The notes under the pieces: generated by a model | Seen by the model: only the letters and a program-made list of their open reading frames with translations | Told to the model about the DNA's origin: nothing | Database searches by the model: none | Position numbers and translations under genes: made by a program | Source: UBA6080 sp964607515 | Lineage (GTDB): Bacteria; Fermentibacterota; Fermentibacteria; Fermentibacterales; JCC-6 | Direction of reading: 5' to 3' | DNA: 64,000 bases | Assembly (NCBI GenBank): GCA_964607515.1 | Contig: CAZSKU010000002.1 | Span: 90,793-154,792, forward strand | Shown: positions 33,948 to 42,850 of the stretch, piece after piece | How the letters are laid out: each line of letters starts with the position of its first letter | Numbering within the stretch: the first letter of the stretch is position 1

Positions 33948-34814
33948 ATGCTTCTGCGGACTCCCAACTGGCTCGGCGACGGCATCATGGCTATGGAAAG
34001 CGTACTCGGCGTGGCTGCAGTCCGACCGGACACGGTGCTCTGGTGCCATCCCCGAGTTGCCGGACTCTACGGCTATTTTCTTCCCCGGACCGAAATCATC
34101 ACCCTGGGCTCTCCGGTTCCGGGCGGAAGCTTCGGGACCCTGCTCCTCATGACGGACTCGCTTCACTCGGCCCTGCTGGGGGTGCGCACGGGGATACCCC
34201 AGAGGATAGGCTACGGGGGAAGGGGAAGGAGCGCCCTTCTGACCGTTTCTCTGCCCTCCGGGGAGAGCAGGCTCAGGCACCACAGTCTTCACTACGAGGC
34301 CCTGGCTCATGCAGCGGGCTGCGATCCCGCGAGGATCCCCGGGAGCTGCTCCGGGGCCGGAGACACACTGGCGGTCTTCCCCGGGGCGGCGTACGGAGGC
34401 TCCAAACGCTGGAACGCCTTTCCGGAAGCGGTGCGGATGGCCGGCATCCGGGCGGTGTTCTACGGAACCGCCCGGGAGAAGGATTCTCTGAAGGCAATGG
34501 CCCGGGAGTGCGGCGGGGAAGCGGAGTGGGGGCTCTCCATTCCGGATCTGGCCCTGCGGCTTCGCCGTTCCCGGGCGTGCCTGGGCAACGATTCCGGCGG
34601 AGTGCACCTGGCCGCCGCCCTGGGGGTTCCCACGGTGGCGGTCTTCTGTTCCACCAGCCCCGCATGGACCGCCCCCAGGGGACCCCGGGTCAGGGTGGTT
34701 TCCGCCGGCGCGCCCTGTTCACCATGTTTCCGACGGGAGTGTCCCCGGGGCAATCCGGTATGCATTTCAGGAATCCTGCCCGGGACAGTGGCGAAGGAGG
34801 TGCTGGATGTCTGA
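33948..34814 (+). CDS. ADP-heptose:LPS heptosyltransferase (WaaF-like, GT9)
   Basis: A 288-residue GT-B enzyme with the N-terminal RTPNWLGDGIMAMESV loop, the donor motif GNDSGGVHLAAALGVPTVAV, FPGAAYGGSKRW, and a Cys-rich tail (CSPCFRRECPRGNPVC) seen in WaaF proteins. It adds heptose to the LPS inner core at the cytoplasmic face. Together with gmhB elsewhere in the window this supports a heptose-containing LPS core. It overlaps polA by eight bases. Confidence 0.85.
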   Translation: MLLRTPNWLGDGIMAMESVLGVAAVRPDTVLWCHPRVAGLYGYFLPRTEIITLGSPVPGGSFGTLLLMTDSLHSALLGVRTGIPQRIGYGGRGRSALLTVSLPSGESRLRHHSLHYEALAHAAGCDPARIPGSCSGAGDTLAVFPGAAYGGSKRWNAFPEAVRMAGIRAVFYGTAREKDSLKAMARECGGEAEWGLSIPDLALRLRRSRACLGNDSGGVHLAAALGVPTVAVFCSTSPAWTAPRGPRVRVVSAGAPCSPCFRRECPRGNPVCISGILPGTVAKEVLDV

Positions 34815-37452
34815 GAGACCCGTGCTTCTCGTGGACTCCATGGGAATCCTGTACCGCGGTCATTTCGCCCTGTCAGGCAGGCCCCTGGCCTCTCCGGACG
34901 GGGTTGTGACCAGCGGACTGAACCACCTGCTCACAGAACTTCTCAGGCTGCTCGAGAAGTACGACCCGGTCTACTGCGCGGCGGTCTTCGACGGGGAAGT
35001 CCCGAGTTTCAGAAAGAAGCTCTATCCGGAATACAAGGCCAACCGTCCCCCGATGCCCCGGGAGCTGGCGGTCCAGGCGGACCTGGCCCGGCGGATCATT
35101 CCCGGGCTGGGCATTCCCCTGGTGCAGCGCGACGGCCTGGAGGCGGACGACCTGATAGCAGGCCTGGCCAGGGAGGCCAGATCCCTGGGATTGGGCGTGG
35201 TTATCCTTTCATCCGACAAGGACCTGCTCCAGCTTGTTTCCGAGACGGTGTCCGTATTCCGCCCGGGCAGGCCCGGAAACCCGGGAAGGCTCGTCACCCC
35301 GGCGGAGGTGCCGGATGAGATCGGCACCACGGCCGAGCGGATACCCCTCCTGCTGGCCCTGGCCGGGGACAGCTCGGACAACGTTCCGGGGGCAAGAGGC
35401 ATCGGTGAGAAGACGGCCCTGCGGCTTCTGGAGGAGCACTACACCCTCGAGGACCTCTACGGCTCCCTCGGGGAACTGCCCTCTGCGGTGGCGGACAAAC
35501 TGCGGAAATCCCGGGAAATGGTGGAACTGAGCCTCAGACTGGTGACCCTGGACCTTCCTCTCCCTCCGGGGACGAGACTGGAGGACGCCGTGCGGGGTGA
35601 GCCCAGCATGGAGACAATGGAGCTCCTGGAAGCACTGGGGATGAAACGGGTGCTTCAGGGGCTTGGAAACCGGAGGCAGGAACCCGGCCGGTACGACTGC
35701 CGCTGGGTCATCCTTCGAGACCCCGTAGGCCTGAAACTCCGGGAGGGGTCTCCTCCGGCCCTCGATACCGAGACCGACTCCAGGAATCCCCTTCGGGCGT
35801 CGGCGGTGGGGGCATCCCTGTGCCAGACCCCCGGGGAGGCGTTCTACATCCCCCTGGACGGTCCCGAAGGGCGTCAGACCCTGAAGGCGGCGGAGGATTT
35901 CCTGCTCCGCAACGGCTGGATAGCGCAGAATTCGAAGTACGACCTGCACGTCCTTCGAAGGCTTGGGTTGAACCCCCCGACGCCGTCCGGCGACCCGTAC
36001 CTGGCCGACTACCTGCTGCGCCCCGAGGAAACCGGCCACGGCCTCAAAAGCATGGCCGGGCACTGGCTGGGACGGTCCATGCAGACCTATGAGGAACTCG
36101 CCGCCGGCAGGAAAATCGCCGAAGTGCCCGGGGAGGAGATCGCCCGGTACTGCTGCGCCGATTCCTCCGCCGCCCTGGAACTGGCGGTTCTGCTGGAGGA
36201 AAAACTTCGGGAGGACGGAAGGCTTCTGTCTGTTTACAGGGACCTGGAGCTGCCCCTGGTCCCGGTTCTGGCGGACATGGAGGAGAGGGGTGTCGGGCTG
36301 GACACCGCCGCCATGGAAACCACCGGGACGGAGCTCCGGGAGAGGCTTGCGGAACTTGCCATGGACGGCGATCGGCTGGCGGGACGGCCGGTGAACCTGG
36401 CCAGCCCCTCCCAGGTATCCGAGGTGCTGTTTTCGGAGCTGGGGCTGCAGCCCGGAAGAAAGACACCCAAGGGGGGACTCTCGTCGGACATAGGGGTTCT
36501 ACGGTCCCTGGAGGGCGCCCATCCCCTGGTTGCCACCGTGATGGAGTTCAGGGAGCTGTCCAAGCTTCTCAACACCTACGTGGACGGCCTGCCCCGGTTC
36601 ATCAACCCCGAAACAGGGCTGATACATACAAGTTTCAACCAGGCGGTGACCGCCACCGGCAGGTTGAGTTCCAGCGACCCCAACCTTCAGAACATCCCCA
36701 TCAGGTCACCCAGGGGGAGGCGGGTTAGACGGTGCTTCATTCCCGCAGGCACCGGAAACCTGTTCATCTCCGCGGACTATTCCCAGATCGAGCTGCGGGT
36801 TCTGGCCCACCTGGCCGGGGAAGGCGCCCTGAGAGAGGCCTACCGGGAAGGACGGGATATCCACGCCATCACCGCCCGGGCGGTCTTCGGCGAGGTGAAC
36901 CCGGACACCCGTAGAAAGGCCAAGGAGGTCAACTTCTCCATCGTCTACGGGATAAGCGCCTTCGGTCTCTCCGGACGGCTGGGGGTTTCCCGGGGGGAAG
37001 CCGCCGGAATCATCAACAGGTACTTCGACCGGTACCCTGAGGTTGAGACCTTCTACAGGAAAACCGTGGCGGAAGCCGGGAGAACCGGCGAAACCCGGAC
37101 TATCCTGGGCAGACGGAGGGACTTCCGGGGGCTTTCCGGCGCCAGGGGGCAGAACAGGAAGCAACTGGAAAGGATGGCTGTGAACACCACGGTGCAGGGC
37201 TCCGCGGCGGACATAGTGAAGGCGGCCATGCTCGGAGTGCATCGCAGCCTTCTGGCGGAGCTTCCCCGGGCACGGCTCGTGCTCCAGGTGCACGACGAAC
37301 TTGTTGTCGAGTGCCCCCCGGACCTGGCAGAGGCCGGGAAGGCTCTGCTCCGGAGGGAGATGGAGGGGGCTATCCCCCTCGAGGTTCCGCTCTCGGTGGA
37401 GACCGGCGCCGGGAGCGACTGGCTGTCCGCCGGACACCAGGAGGTGAAATGA
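34807..37452 (+). CDS. polA: DNA polymerase I
   Basis: An 881-residue, full three-domain enzyme. The 5'-nuclease domain (1-290) has LVDSMGILYRGHFA, ADDLIA, SSDKDLLQL and GDSSDNVPGARGIGEKTA. The 3'-5' exonuclease domain keeps D320-x-E322 (LDTETDS), NSKYDL and the Y-x3-D in YCCAD, so proofreading looks intact. The polymerase domain has DYSQIELR (Asp657), the O-helix region RRKAKEVNFSIVYGI and VHDELVVE (Asp830). It fills gaps and removes RNA primers. Confidence 0.96.
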   Translation: MSERPVLLVDSMGILYRGHFALSGRPLASPDGVVTSGLNHLLTELLRLLEKYDPVYCAAVFDGEVPSFRKKLYPEYKANRPPMPRELAVQADLARRIIPGLGIPLVQRDGLEADDLIAGLAREARSLGLGVVILSSDKDLLQLVSETVSVFRPGRPGNPGRLVTPAEVPDEIGTTAERIPLLLALAGDSSDNVPGARGIGEKTALRLLEEHYTLEDLYGSLGELPSAVADKLRKSREMVELSLRLVTLDLPLPPGTRLEDAVRGEPSMETMELLEALGMKRVLQGLGNRRQEPGRYDCRWVILRDPVGLKLREGSPPALDTETDSRNPLRASAVGASLCQTPGEAFYIPLDGPEGRQTLKAAEDFLLRNGWIAQNSKYDLHVLRRLGLNPPTPSGDPYLADYLLRPEETGHGLKSMAGHWLGRSMQTYEELAAGRKIAEVPGEEIARYCCADSSAALELAVLLEEKLREDGRLLSVYRDLELPLVPVLADMEERGVGLDTAAMETTGTELRERLAELAMDGDRLAGRPVNLASPSQVSEVLFSELGLQPGRKTPKGGLSSDIGVLRSLEGAHPLVATVMEFRELSKLLNTYVDGLPRFINPETGLIHTSFNQAVTATGRLSSSDPNLQNIPIRSPRGRRVRRCFIPAGTGNLFISADYSQIELRVLAHLAGEGALREAYREGRDIHAITARAVFGEVNPDTRRKAKEVNFSIVYGISAFGLSGRLGVSRGEAAGIINRYFDRYPEVETFYRKTVAEAGRTGETRTILGRRRDFRGLSGARGQNRKQLERMAVNTTVQGSAADIVKAAMLGVHRSLLAELPRARLVLQVHDELVVECPPDLAEAGKALLRREMEGAIPLEVPLSVETGAGSDWLSAGHQEVK

Positions 37453-38768
37453 AGAAAACCGCCCTTCTATTTGCGGCCCTTCTGGCTGCCGCGCCATCGG
37501 GGTGCGGGAGCGCGGCCCCCTCGGGACCCAGCGTGCTCATCATTCTCATAGACACCCTCAGAGCCGACCACCTGGGGTGCATGGGCTACCGGCGGAACAC
37601 CACTCCGACACTCGACAGCCTTGCCCGGGAAGGGGCGCTCTACACCAACTGCCAGAGCCACTCCTCCTGGACACTCCCCGCCATGGCCAGCATCCTGTCG
37701 GGGCTCAACCCCAGGGAACACCGAGCCGGCCGCCATTACGACGCCCTCTTCGGGGTTCCGGAGGAGGTGCCATGGATGCCCATGGTTTTCAAATCCGCGG
37801 GATACCGTACCGCGGCGTTCTTCAACGTCATCTTCATGAACGCCGATTTCGGTTTCCACCGGGGATTCGACCATTTCGACTGCCCCGCCATGGGTCCGGA
37901 AACCAGGTCCAGGAACGCCGGGGAAACCGTGGACGCGGTGCTTTCGTGGTTCTCCGGACAGACCGGGGAAGAACCTTTCTTCGTGGCCGTGCACTTCTTC
38001 GACCCGCACCTTCCCTACAACCCCCCGGTCCCCTGGGACACCCTCTTCACGGACCCTGAATACAGCGGCCAGTACGGCCCCGACTGGGGAGGGGTATCGC
38101 AGCTGAACGCCGTTCACTCGGGCCGGGACACGGTACCGCCGGACGGACTGGAACACCTTGTGGGCCTGTACGACGGGGAGATCGCCTACACCGACAGGGA
38201 ACTGGGACGCCTGCTGGAGACCCTCCGCGGGCGCGGGCTGATGGAGAACACCGTGGTGGTGGTTGTGGCCGACCACGGGGAGGAGTTCCTGGAACACGGG
38301 GGAATGGACCATGGCAGGACCCTGTACCAAGAAATCTGCCATGTTCCCCTGATCTTCTCCGGTCCGGGGGTGCCCCGGGGGTCGGTGGTGGAGACTCTGA
38401 CGGGCCAGGTCAGGGTGATGCCGGAGGTTCTTCGGCTGGCGGGGCTGACGGGGGGAGCTTCCACACCCCTCTATTCCGACGACCTGGAACCAGCGCCGGT
38501 GCCTGCCAGCGACGTTCTCTGGAGGGAGGGGAACCTGGCGAGCCTCGTGGTGCCCGGTTCCAAACTGATCTGGGGAGTGGACGAGGGCTTTACCGAGGGG
38601 TACGATCTGCTGACGGACCCGATGGAACTGGAACCGCTTCCTCCGGACCCGGCAATGATGGCGGAACTGGAATGGTACTGGGGAACACCGCCCCTGGCGG
38701 AGGCCCCCCCGGTGGATGTCCAGGAGAGCATTCACCGGGAACTCAGGGCACTGGGCTACATCCGGTAA
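37449..38768 (+). CDS. Sulfatase-fold (alkaline phosphatase superfamily) lipoprotein
   Basis: A 439-residue protein with a lipoprotein signal (LLAAAPSGCGS). Metal ligands are visible: Asp35 in ILIDTLRAD and Asp275-His276 in VADHGEEFLEHGG. The nucleophile region is SSWTLPAMASILSG with Thr75; there is no C/S-x-P-x-R formylglycine signature, so this resembles sulfatase-fold phosphotransferases or hydrolases more than a classical sulfatase. It is probably anchored in the envelope. ATG 37449 overlaps the polA stop (ATGA). The 3' end overlaps the convergent trmH-type gene by 26 bases. Confidence 0.83.
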   Translation: MKKTALLFAALLAAAPSGCGSAAPSGPSVLIILIDTLRADHLGCMGYRRNTTPTLDSLAREGALYTNCQSHSSWTLPAMASILSGLNPREHRAGRHYDALFGVPEEVPWMPMVFKSAGYRTAAFFNVIFMNADFGFHRGFDHFDCPAMGPETRSRNAGETVDAVLSWFSGQTGEEPFFVAVHFFDPHLPYNPPVPWDTLFTDPEYSGQYGPDWGGVSQLNAVHSGRDTVPPDGLEHLVGLYDGEIAYTDRELGRLLETLRGRGLMENTVVVVVADHGEEFLEHGGMDHGRTLYQEICHVPLIFSGPGVPRGSVVETLTGQVRVMPEVLRLAGLTGGASTPLYSDDLEPAPVPASDVLWREGNLASLVVPGSKLIWGVDEGFTEGYDLLTDPMELEPLPPDPAMMAELEWYWGTPPLAEAPPVDVQESIHRELRALGYIR

Positions 38769-39231
38769 GCCTTCTGCGGAGTATCTCCCAGGCCACCGCC
38801 GCCGCTGCGGAAGCCACGTTCAAACACCGGCGCTCCCCGGCCTGGGGAATCACCACGGTCCCCATGGCCAGGGCGATCACTTCCGGCGAAACCCCCTCAG
38901 CCTCGTTTCCGAAGACCAGGGCGGTGCTCCCGGGAAAGGGCGCCGACTGTAGGGGATGCGCTCCGGGGGAGTTCTCCACCACGAAAAGGCTGAAACCCGC
39001 CTTCACCGCCCATACAGCGGCCTCCCGGGCGTCGGGGAACCACCTCCAGGGCACCAGACCGTGGGTCCCGCGGGAGGTTCTTCCCACCTTCCGTCCCCCG
39101 GGAAGGGCGGAAATGCCGCAGGGGAACACCGCCGAAGGCTGCACCGATTCGGCGGTTCGAAACACCGAACCCACGTTGTAGGCGCTTCTGAACCGGTCCA
39201 GTATGAAGATGGTTGTGCCCGGGGGAAACAT
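38743..39231 (-). CDS. TrmH/SpoU-family RNA 2'-O-methyltransferase
   Basis: A 162-residue SPOUT methyltransferase domain: FILDRFRSAYNVGSVFRTAE (N-terminal motif with the catalytic Arg), ALVFGNEAEGVS and IPQAGERRCLNVASAAAAVAWE, which form the knotted SAM site. It methylates ribose in tRNA or rRNA. The ATG at 39231 starts directly before the domain; the frame is open upstream but lies over the leader and start of comEC and is Pro/Arg-rich shadow. It is divergent from comEC and convergent with the sulfatase-fold gene. The RNA target is unknown. Confidence 0.85.
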   Translation of the reverse strand: MFPPGTTIFILDRFRSAYNVGSVFRTAESVQPSAVFPCGISALPGGRKVGRTSRGTHGLVPWRWFPDAREAAVWAVKAGFSLFVVENSPGAHPLQSAPFPGSTALVFGNEAEGVSPEVIALAMGTVVIPQAGERRCLNVASAAAAVAWEILRRRLTGCSPVP

Positions 39232-39294
39232 GGGGCTAATGTAGCCGGGGCCCGTCGGGTTGAAAACCCCCGGTTCCGGGCCGTATTCCGGATC

Positions 39295-40435
39295 ATGAGG
39301 CTGAGGGGATGGGTCATCGCCGGGGTTTTCCTCCTGCTGGCGGCCGGTCCGGGTTTCCGGATGGCTCCTCCGGCGGATAGCGGTGAAAGCGGGGCAGGCG
39401 TGTTCGCCGGCAGGGTCACCTCGGTAAGCGCCCGGGGGGCGATGATCGGTGACCTTTGGATTACCTCCCGGGAGCTGGGCTTCAGGCTCGACCGGGGCGA
39501 TTCGCTTCTGGTGCTTGGCACCAGGAGGGGAAGGTTCGTCACCCCCTGGGCTCTCCGTATCAGGCACGACCGGGGCTTTTTTCCGTCCTTGAGAAGATGC
39601 CTTATGAACAGGCTTCGTCTGTCGGTTTCCGACACCCTGGCCCTGGGTCTGTCATCGGCCCTGCTCCTGGGGAGCCGGGGAATGGTTCCCCAGGCGGCGG
39701 CCGAATCCTTCCGAAACTCGGGCACCGCCCACCTGCTGGCCCTTTCGGGTATGCACACCGGAATAGTGGCGGGTTTCATCCTCTGGCTTTCAAGGCTCCT
39801 CTTCGGCAGGCTGCCGGCGGGTTCCCTGCTGGCCGTCGCCGGGGTGGCGCTGTTCGTGCTGGTCACAGGCGCCCGGCCTTCCACCGTCCGGGCGGGGCTA
39901 ATGGCCTGTGCTGCCATCCTGTGGTCGTACCGTCGGGGAGGGGCGATCCACCCTCTGTCGGTCTGGTGCGCCGCCTGCCTGCCGCTGCTGCGGGATCCGG
40001 GCCTGCTTCGTGACCCCGGAGCGCAGATGTCCTACGGGGCCGTCCTGTCACTGATACTTCTGGCCAGAGGCTGGGACGGCCTTTTCGGAAGGATGGTTCT
40101 GTCGCCGCTGTGGGCCGGGGTGGTGGTCACCGTGGCCCTGGCCCCCCTCACCGGTTCTATCTACGGAGCGGTCTACCCGGCTGGAGCCCTGTGCACCGTG
40201 CTGAGCCTTCCAGTGATGACTGCGGTGATGATTCTGGGAGCAGCCGCCCTGGCGGGCGCCGGCAGCGGGCTTCTGGGCCGTCTGTGCGGTTGGTGGGTGA
40301 AGGGGCTGGAGGCTTTCTCGGGCCTGGAGACTCCCTTTCCTGGAACATGGGCGTGGGTCGGCGCGGTGACGCTGATTCTCCTGGTGAAACGGAGCAGGGG
40401 TATGGGAAGGAGGATCGGGGGGCTACTCCTCGTAG
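39295..40435 (+). CDS. comEC: ComEC/Rec2-type competence membrane protein, short form with probable one-base indel
   Basis: The start is ATG 39295. Residues 1-375 form the competence transmembrane domain, with LLALSGMHTGIVAGFILW, TGARPSTVRAGLMA and DPGAQMSYGAVLSLILLA. The N-terminal OB-fold domain is short and the C-terminal metallo-beta-lactamase domain is absent. As written, the frame does not stop here: it runs on to 40959 across the opposite-strand gene with antisense-looking composition. Removing one G from the run at 40417-40422 gives an immediate TAG at 40433-40435, which is taken here as the natural end. ComEC makes the inner-membrane channel for DNA uptake. Confidence 0.75.
40417..40422 (+). 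other. G6 homopolymer, probable frameshift site
   Basis: Six G residues in the last codons of comEC. One fewer G would shift the frame into TAG at 40433-40435, leaving only a small tail overlap with the convergent gene. It may be a sequencing or assembly error, a real mutation or a slippery site. Confidence 0.5.
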
Positions 40436-41190
40436 AATCCCTCGAACTCGTCTCCGGGCATCGTTTCCGCCGGGGAGTCGGTGACGGCGGCTTCCTGGTC
40501 GGGCATCGGAGGGGCCCCCTCCAGACGGAGGAAGCGGATCATGATGGCGCCGGAGTTGTCCAGCGCCCCTTCCAGCCCGTCCAGGGCCACGGCCTCGAAA
40601 TCGGCGCCCAGGGGAAGGTCCACGGTCAGGGAGTCTCCCGGAAAGAGGACCCAGCCTCTGCGGGCTCCGCCCGGGGAGTTGAGGATGAGCACCGTAAGCC
40701 CGTCGTACCCGGAGAGCCCTTCGTCCGAGGCGGTCACGGCGTAGGAGCCGGCGGGAAGGGAGACGGACCGGGAGCGGTCGAGCACGGCCAGGTGGTAGGC
40801 GCTGGACACGGTGATGGAGGGGGTTACTTCCCGGATCACCGGCAGAAATCTGATCGAGTCGGCGGCACTGGGGGTGATCACCCGGACGGTGACAGAATCG
40901 GAGAATCCCGGGTCCGCCCTCCAGGTGACGCTCCGGCCGGTGGCGGTGTTCTCGCCTGATTCCGCGAAGGTCCCGGAGGAGCATTCCCAGAGGGCCTGGG
41001 CTCCGTCCGGTATGATGGTGGACAGGTAGGCCGTGCCGTCTCCCGACGGATCGATGGAGGCCAGGATCTGAACGGGATCGTTCACCTGCCCGTTGGACTG
41101 GGTGACGATCCAGGTGGCCAGGGCAGCCAGGGGCAGCAGGAACGGATACCCCACCGAGAGAACCCTGCGAAGCGCGCCTTTTCTCTGCAT
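40423..41190 (-). CDS. Hypothetical membrane-anchored extracytoplasmic protein
   Basis: The protein, 255 residues from ATG 41190, has one N-terminal helix (LSVGYPFLLPLAALATWIVT) and then a beta-rich domain with Ig/fibronectin-like alternation (SVTVRVITPSAADS, AYHLAVLDRSRSVSLPAGSY). It ends in an acidic tail, DEFEGFYEE. An in-frame GTG at 41211 is an alternative start. Not recognised. The amino-acid composition is protein-like throughout, which is the main reason to believe this strand and not the comEC read-through in 40436-40959. Confidence 0.7.
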   Translation of the reverse strand: MQRKGALRRVLSVGYPFLLPLAALATWIVTQSNGQVNDPVQILASIDPSGDGTAYLSTIIPDGAQALWECSSGTFAESGENTATGRSVTWRADPGFSDSVTVRVITPSAADSIRFLPVIREVTPSITVSSAYHLAVLDRSRSVSLPAGSYAVTASDEGLSGYDGLTVLILNSPGGARRGWVLFPGDSLTVDLPLGADFEAVALDGLEGALDNSGAIMIRFLRLEGAPPMPDQEAAVTDSPAETMPGDEFEGFYEE

Positions 41191-41219
41191 GCCGGTAATA
41201 TTGCTTTCCACGGTGGTTT

Positions 41220-41239
41220 GCCGCCAGTGCGAAGGCGGC
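41220..41239 (+). repeat. Stem-loop in the M42 peptidase leader
   Basis: A perfect 6-bp inverted repeat GCCGCC (41220-41225)/GGCGGC (41234-41239) with an 8-base loop, in the 62-base gap between divergent genes and followed by a pyrimidine stretch. It may be part of the 5' leader of the peptidase gene. Confidence 0.3.
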
Positions 41240-41273
41240 CTTATCTTTCCTTTCCCTACTGAAAGGAGCCCAA

Positions 41274-42296
41274 ATGGATCGGACAGCGGCTTTCCTCCTG
41301 AGGCTGATGGCGGTGAGGAGCGTGTCGGGCCACGCGGAAAACGCCGTATCCATGGTGAAGGAGCACTTCGAATCCCTGGGGATTTCCGTGTGGATCACCC
41401 GGAAGGGTTCCCTGTGGGCCACCCTTCGGGGGAAGACCGAGAGCGCCGCGGTTCTGGCGGCTCATCTGGACACCCTCGGGGCCATGGTCAGCTCCATCCG
41501 GCCCGATGGAACTCTTCGGTACCGGACCGTGGGCGGTCTGACCCCCGGCAGCGTTGAGGGGGAGTACTGCCAGGTGGAAACCTTCGACGGCCGGCTGATA
41601 TCCGGAACGATCCTCTTCGACAGTACGTCGGTGCACGCCTACGGGCACGAGAAGGCCGCCGCCAAACGGGAGCACTCCGATATGTACGTCAGGGTGGACC
41701 ACCCGGTGGAGAACCCCGACGACGCCAGAAAACTGGGAATCTCTGTGGGGAACTACGTCCACTTCGACCCCAGGCCGGTGCTAACCGAGTCCGGCTACAT
41801 CAAGGGCCGCCACCTGGACGACAAGGCCGGGGCGGCGGTACTGGCGGCAGCGGCGGAGAACCTGGCCGGGAACGGGAAGGGGCTCCGGCGCACCGTTCAC
41901 TTCCTGTTCACCACCCACGAAGAGGTGGGGCACGGGGGGGCCGGCTGGTACCCACCGGGGGTGGAGGACCTGGTGGCGGTGGACATGGGGGTGCTGGGCA
42001 AGGACCAGACCGGTTCCGAGACGAGGGTTTCCATCTGCATGGCGGACAGCGGCGGACCCTACAACTACGACCTGTCCAGAAGGCTGGCGGCCCTGGCCGA
42101 GGAACACGGAATCCCCTACGCGGTCGACACCTACCCCTTCTACGGATCGGACACCGGGGCGGCCCTGAGAATGGGGCTGGACGTGCGGCACGGCCTGATA
42201 GGCCCTGGAGTGGATGCCAGCCATGCCATGGAGAGAACCCATGTGAAGGGGATAAAGGCGGCGGCGGACCTGGCGGCCCTTTTCGCCGCTGACTGA
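41274..42296 (+). CDS. M42-family metallo-aminopeptidase
   Basis: A 340-residue co-catalytic zinc peptidase. The likely metal ligands and catalytic residues are in AAHLDTLG, GRHLDDKAGAAVL, TTHEEVGHGG, VDMGV and DASHAMERTH, the M42 (TET aminopeptidase/glutamyl aminopeptidase/endoglucanase M) order. These enzymes form dodecameric tetrahedra in the cytoplasm that trim peptides. The start ATG 41274 is supported by GAAAGGAG seven bases upstream. It is a single-gene unit. Confidence 0.9.
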   Translation: MDRTAAFLLRLMAVRSVSGHAENAVSMVKEHFESLGISVWITRKGSLWATLRGKTESAAVLAAHLDTLGAMVSSIRPDGTLRYRTVGGLTPGSVEGEYCQVETFDGRLISGTILFDSTSVHAYGHEKAAAKREHSDMYVRVDHPVENPDDARKLGISVGNYVHFDPRPVLTESGYIKGRHLDDKAGAAVLAAAAENLAGNGKGLRRTVHFLFTTHEEVGHGGAGWYPPGVEDLVAVDMGVLGKDQTGSETRVSICMADSGGPYNYDLSRRLAALAEEHGIPYAVDTYPFYGSDTGAALRMGLDVRHGLIGPGVDASHAMERTHVKGIKAAADLAALFAAD

Positions 42297-42298
42297 CC

Positions 42299-42850
42299 TC
42301 AGGCCAGGATGACCCGGACCGCGGCCTCCAGGTCCTCCACCACATGGTCGGGTTCCGGGGAGCCGGTTTCCCGGATCAGTTCCAGCTGCACCCTTCCCCT
42401 GCCGGTGAGCACCAGGATGGTCCTCAGCCCGGCCCTTCTGCCCATTTCCATGTCGCTCTCCGCGTCGCCCACGACCCATCCCCCGGTGTCGGGCAGTCCC
42501 AGTTCCAGCCTTGCCTCCCGGATCATCCCCGTCCCGGGTTTCCTGCACCCGCAGCCGTCCCAGGGAGCGTGGGGGCAGTATCTGACGGAGGCGAAGGAGC
42601 CGCCTGCCCGAAGCAGCATTTCCTCCATGGCGGCGTGAATCCGCCGCAGCTCCGATTCAGGTAGGAAACCCCGGGCTATCCCGGACTGGTTGGTGACGAC
42701 CACCAGCGGGTGCCCGGCGGCGCAGAGCCCGGCCATGGCCGGGAAAACCCCCGGCAGGGGCACCCATTGCTCCAGGGAGCGTACGTAGTCCGGTCTGTTC
42801 TCGTTGATGACCCCGTCTCGGTCAAGGAAAACCGGAATCCGGGACCTCAA
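42299..42850 (-). CDS. gmhB: D-glycero-beta-D-manno-heptose 1,7-bisphosphate 7-phosphatase
   Basis: A 183-residue HAD phosphatase with FLDRDGVIN (nucleophile loop), VVTNQSGIARG, the GmhB zinc loop CPHAPWDGCGCRKP, and GDAESDMEMGRRAG. It removes the C7 phosphate during ADP-heptose synthesis for the LPS core. Start TTG 42850 overlaps the epimerase stop by four bases (TTGA), so the two genes form one minus-strand operon. Fits with the WaaF-like heptosyltransferase at 33948. Confidence 0.92.
   Translation of the reverse strand: MRSRIPVFLDRDGVINENRPDYVRSLEQWVPLPGVFPAMAGLCAAGHPLVVVTNQSGIARGFLPESELRRIHAAMEEMLLRAGGSFASVRYCPHAPWDGCGCRKPGTGMIREARLELGLPDTGGWVVGDAESDMEMGRRAGLRTILVLTGRGRVQLELIRETGSPEPDHVVEDLEAAVRVILA

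Noticed and set aside
39232..39567. N-terminal extension of the TrmH-family methyltransferase
   Set aside because: Pro/Arg/Glu-rich with no similarity to the family, and antisense to the comEC start; the ATG at 39231 sits directly before the domain.
40436..40959. C-terminal extension of ComEC as read in the given frame
   Set aside because: It lies antisense to a protein-like secreted gene, has shadow composition, and vanishes if one G is removed from 40417-40422.
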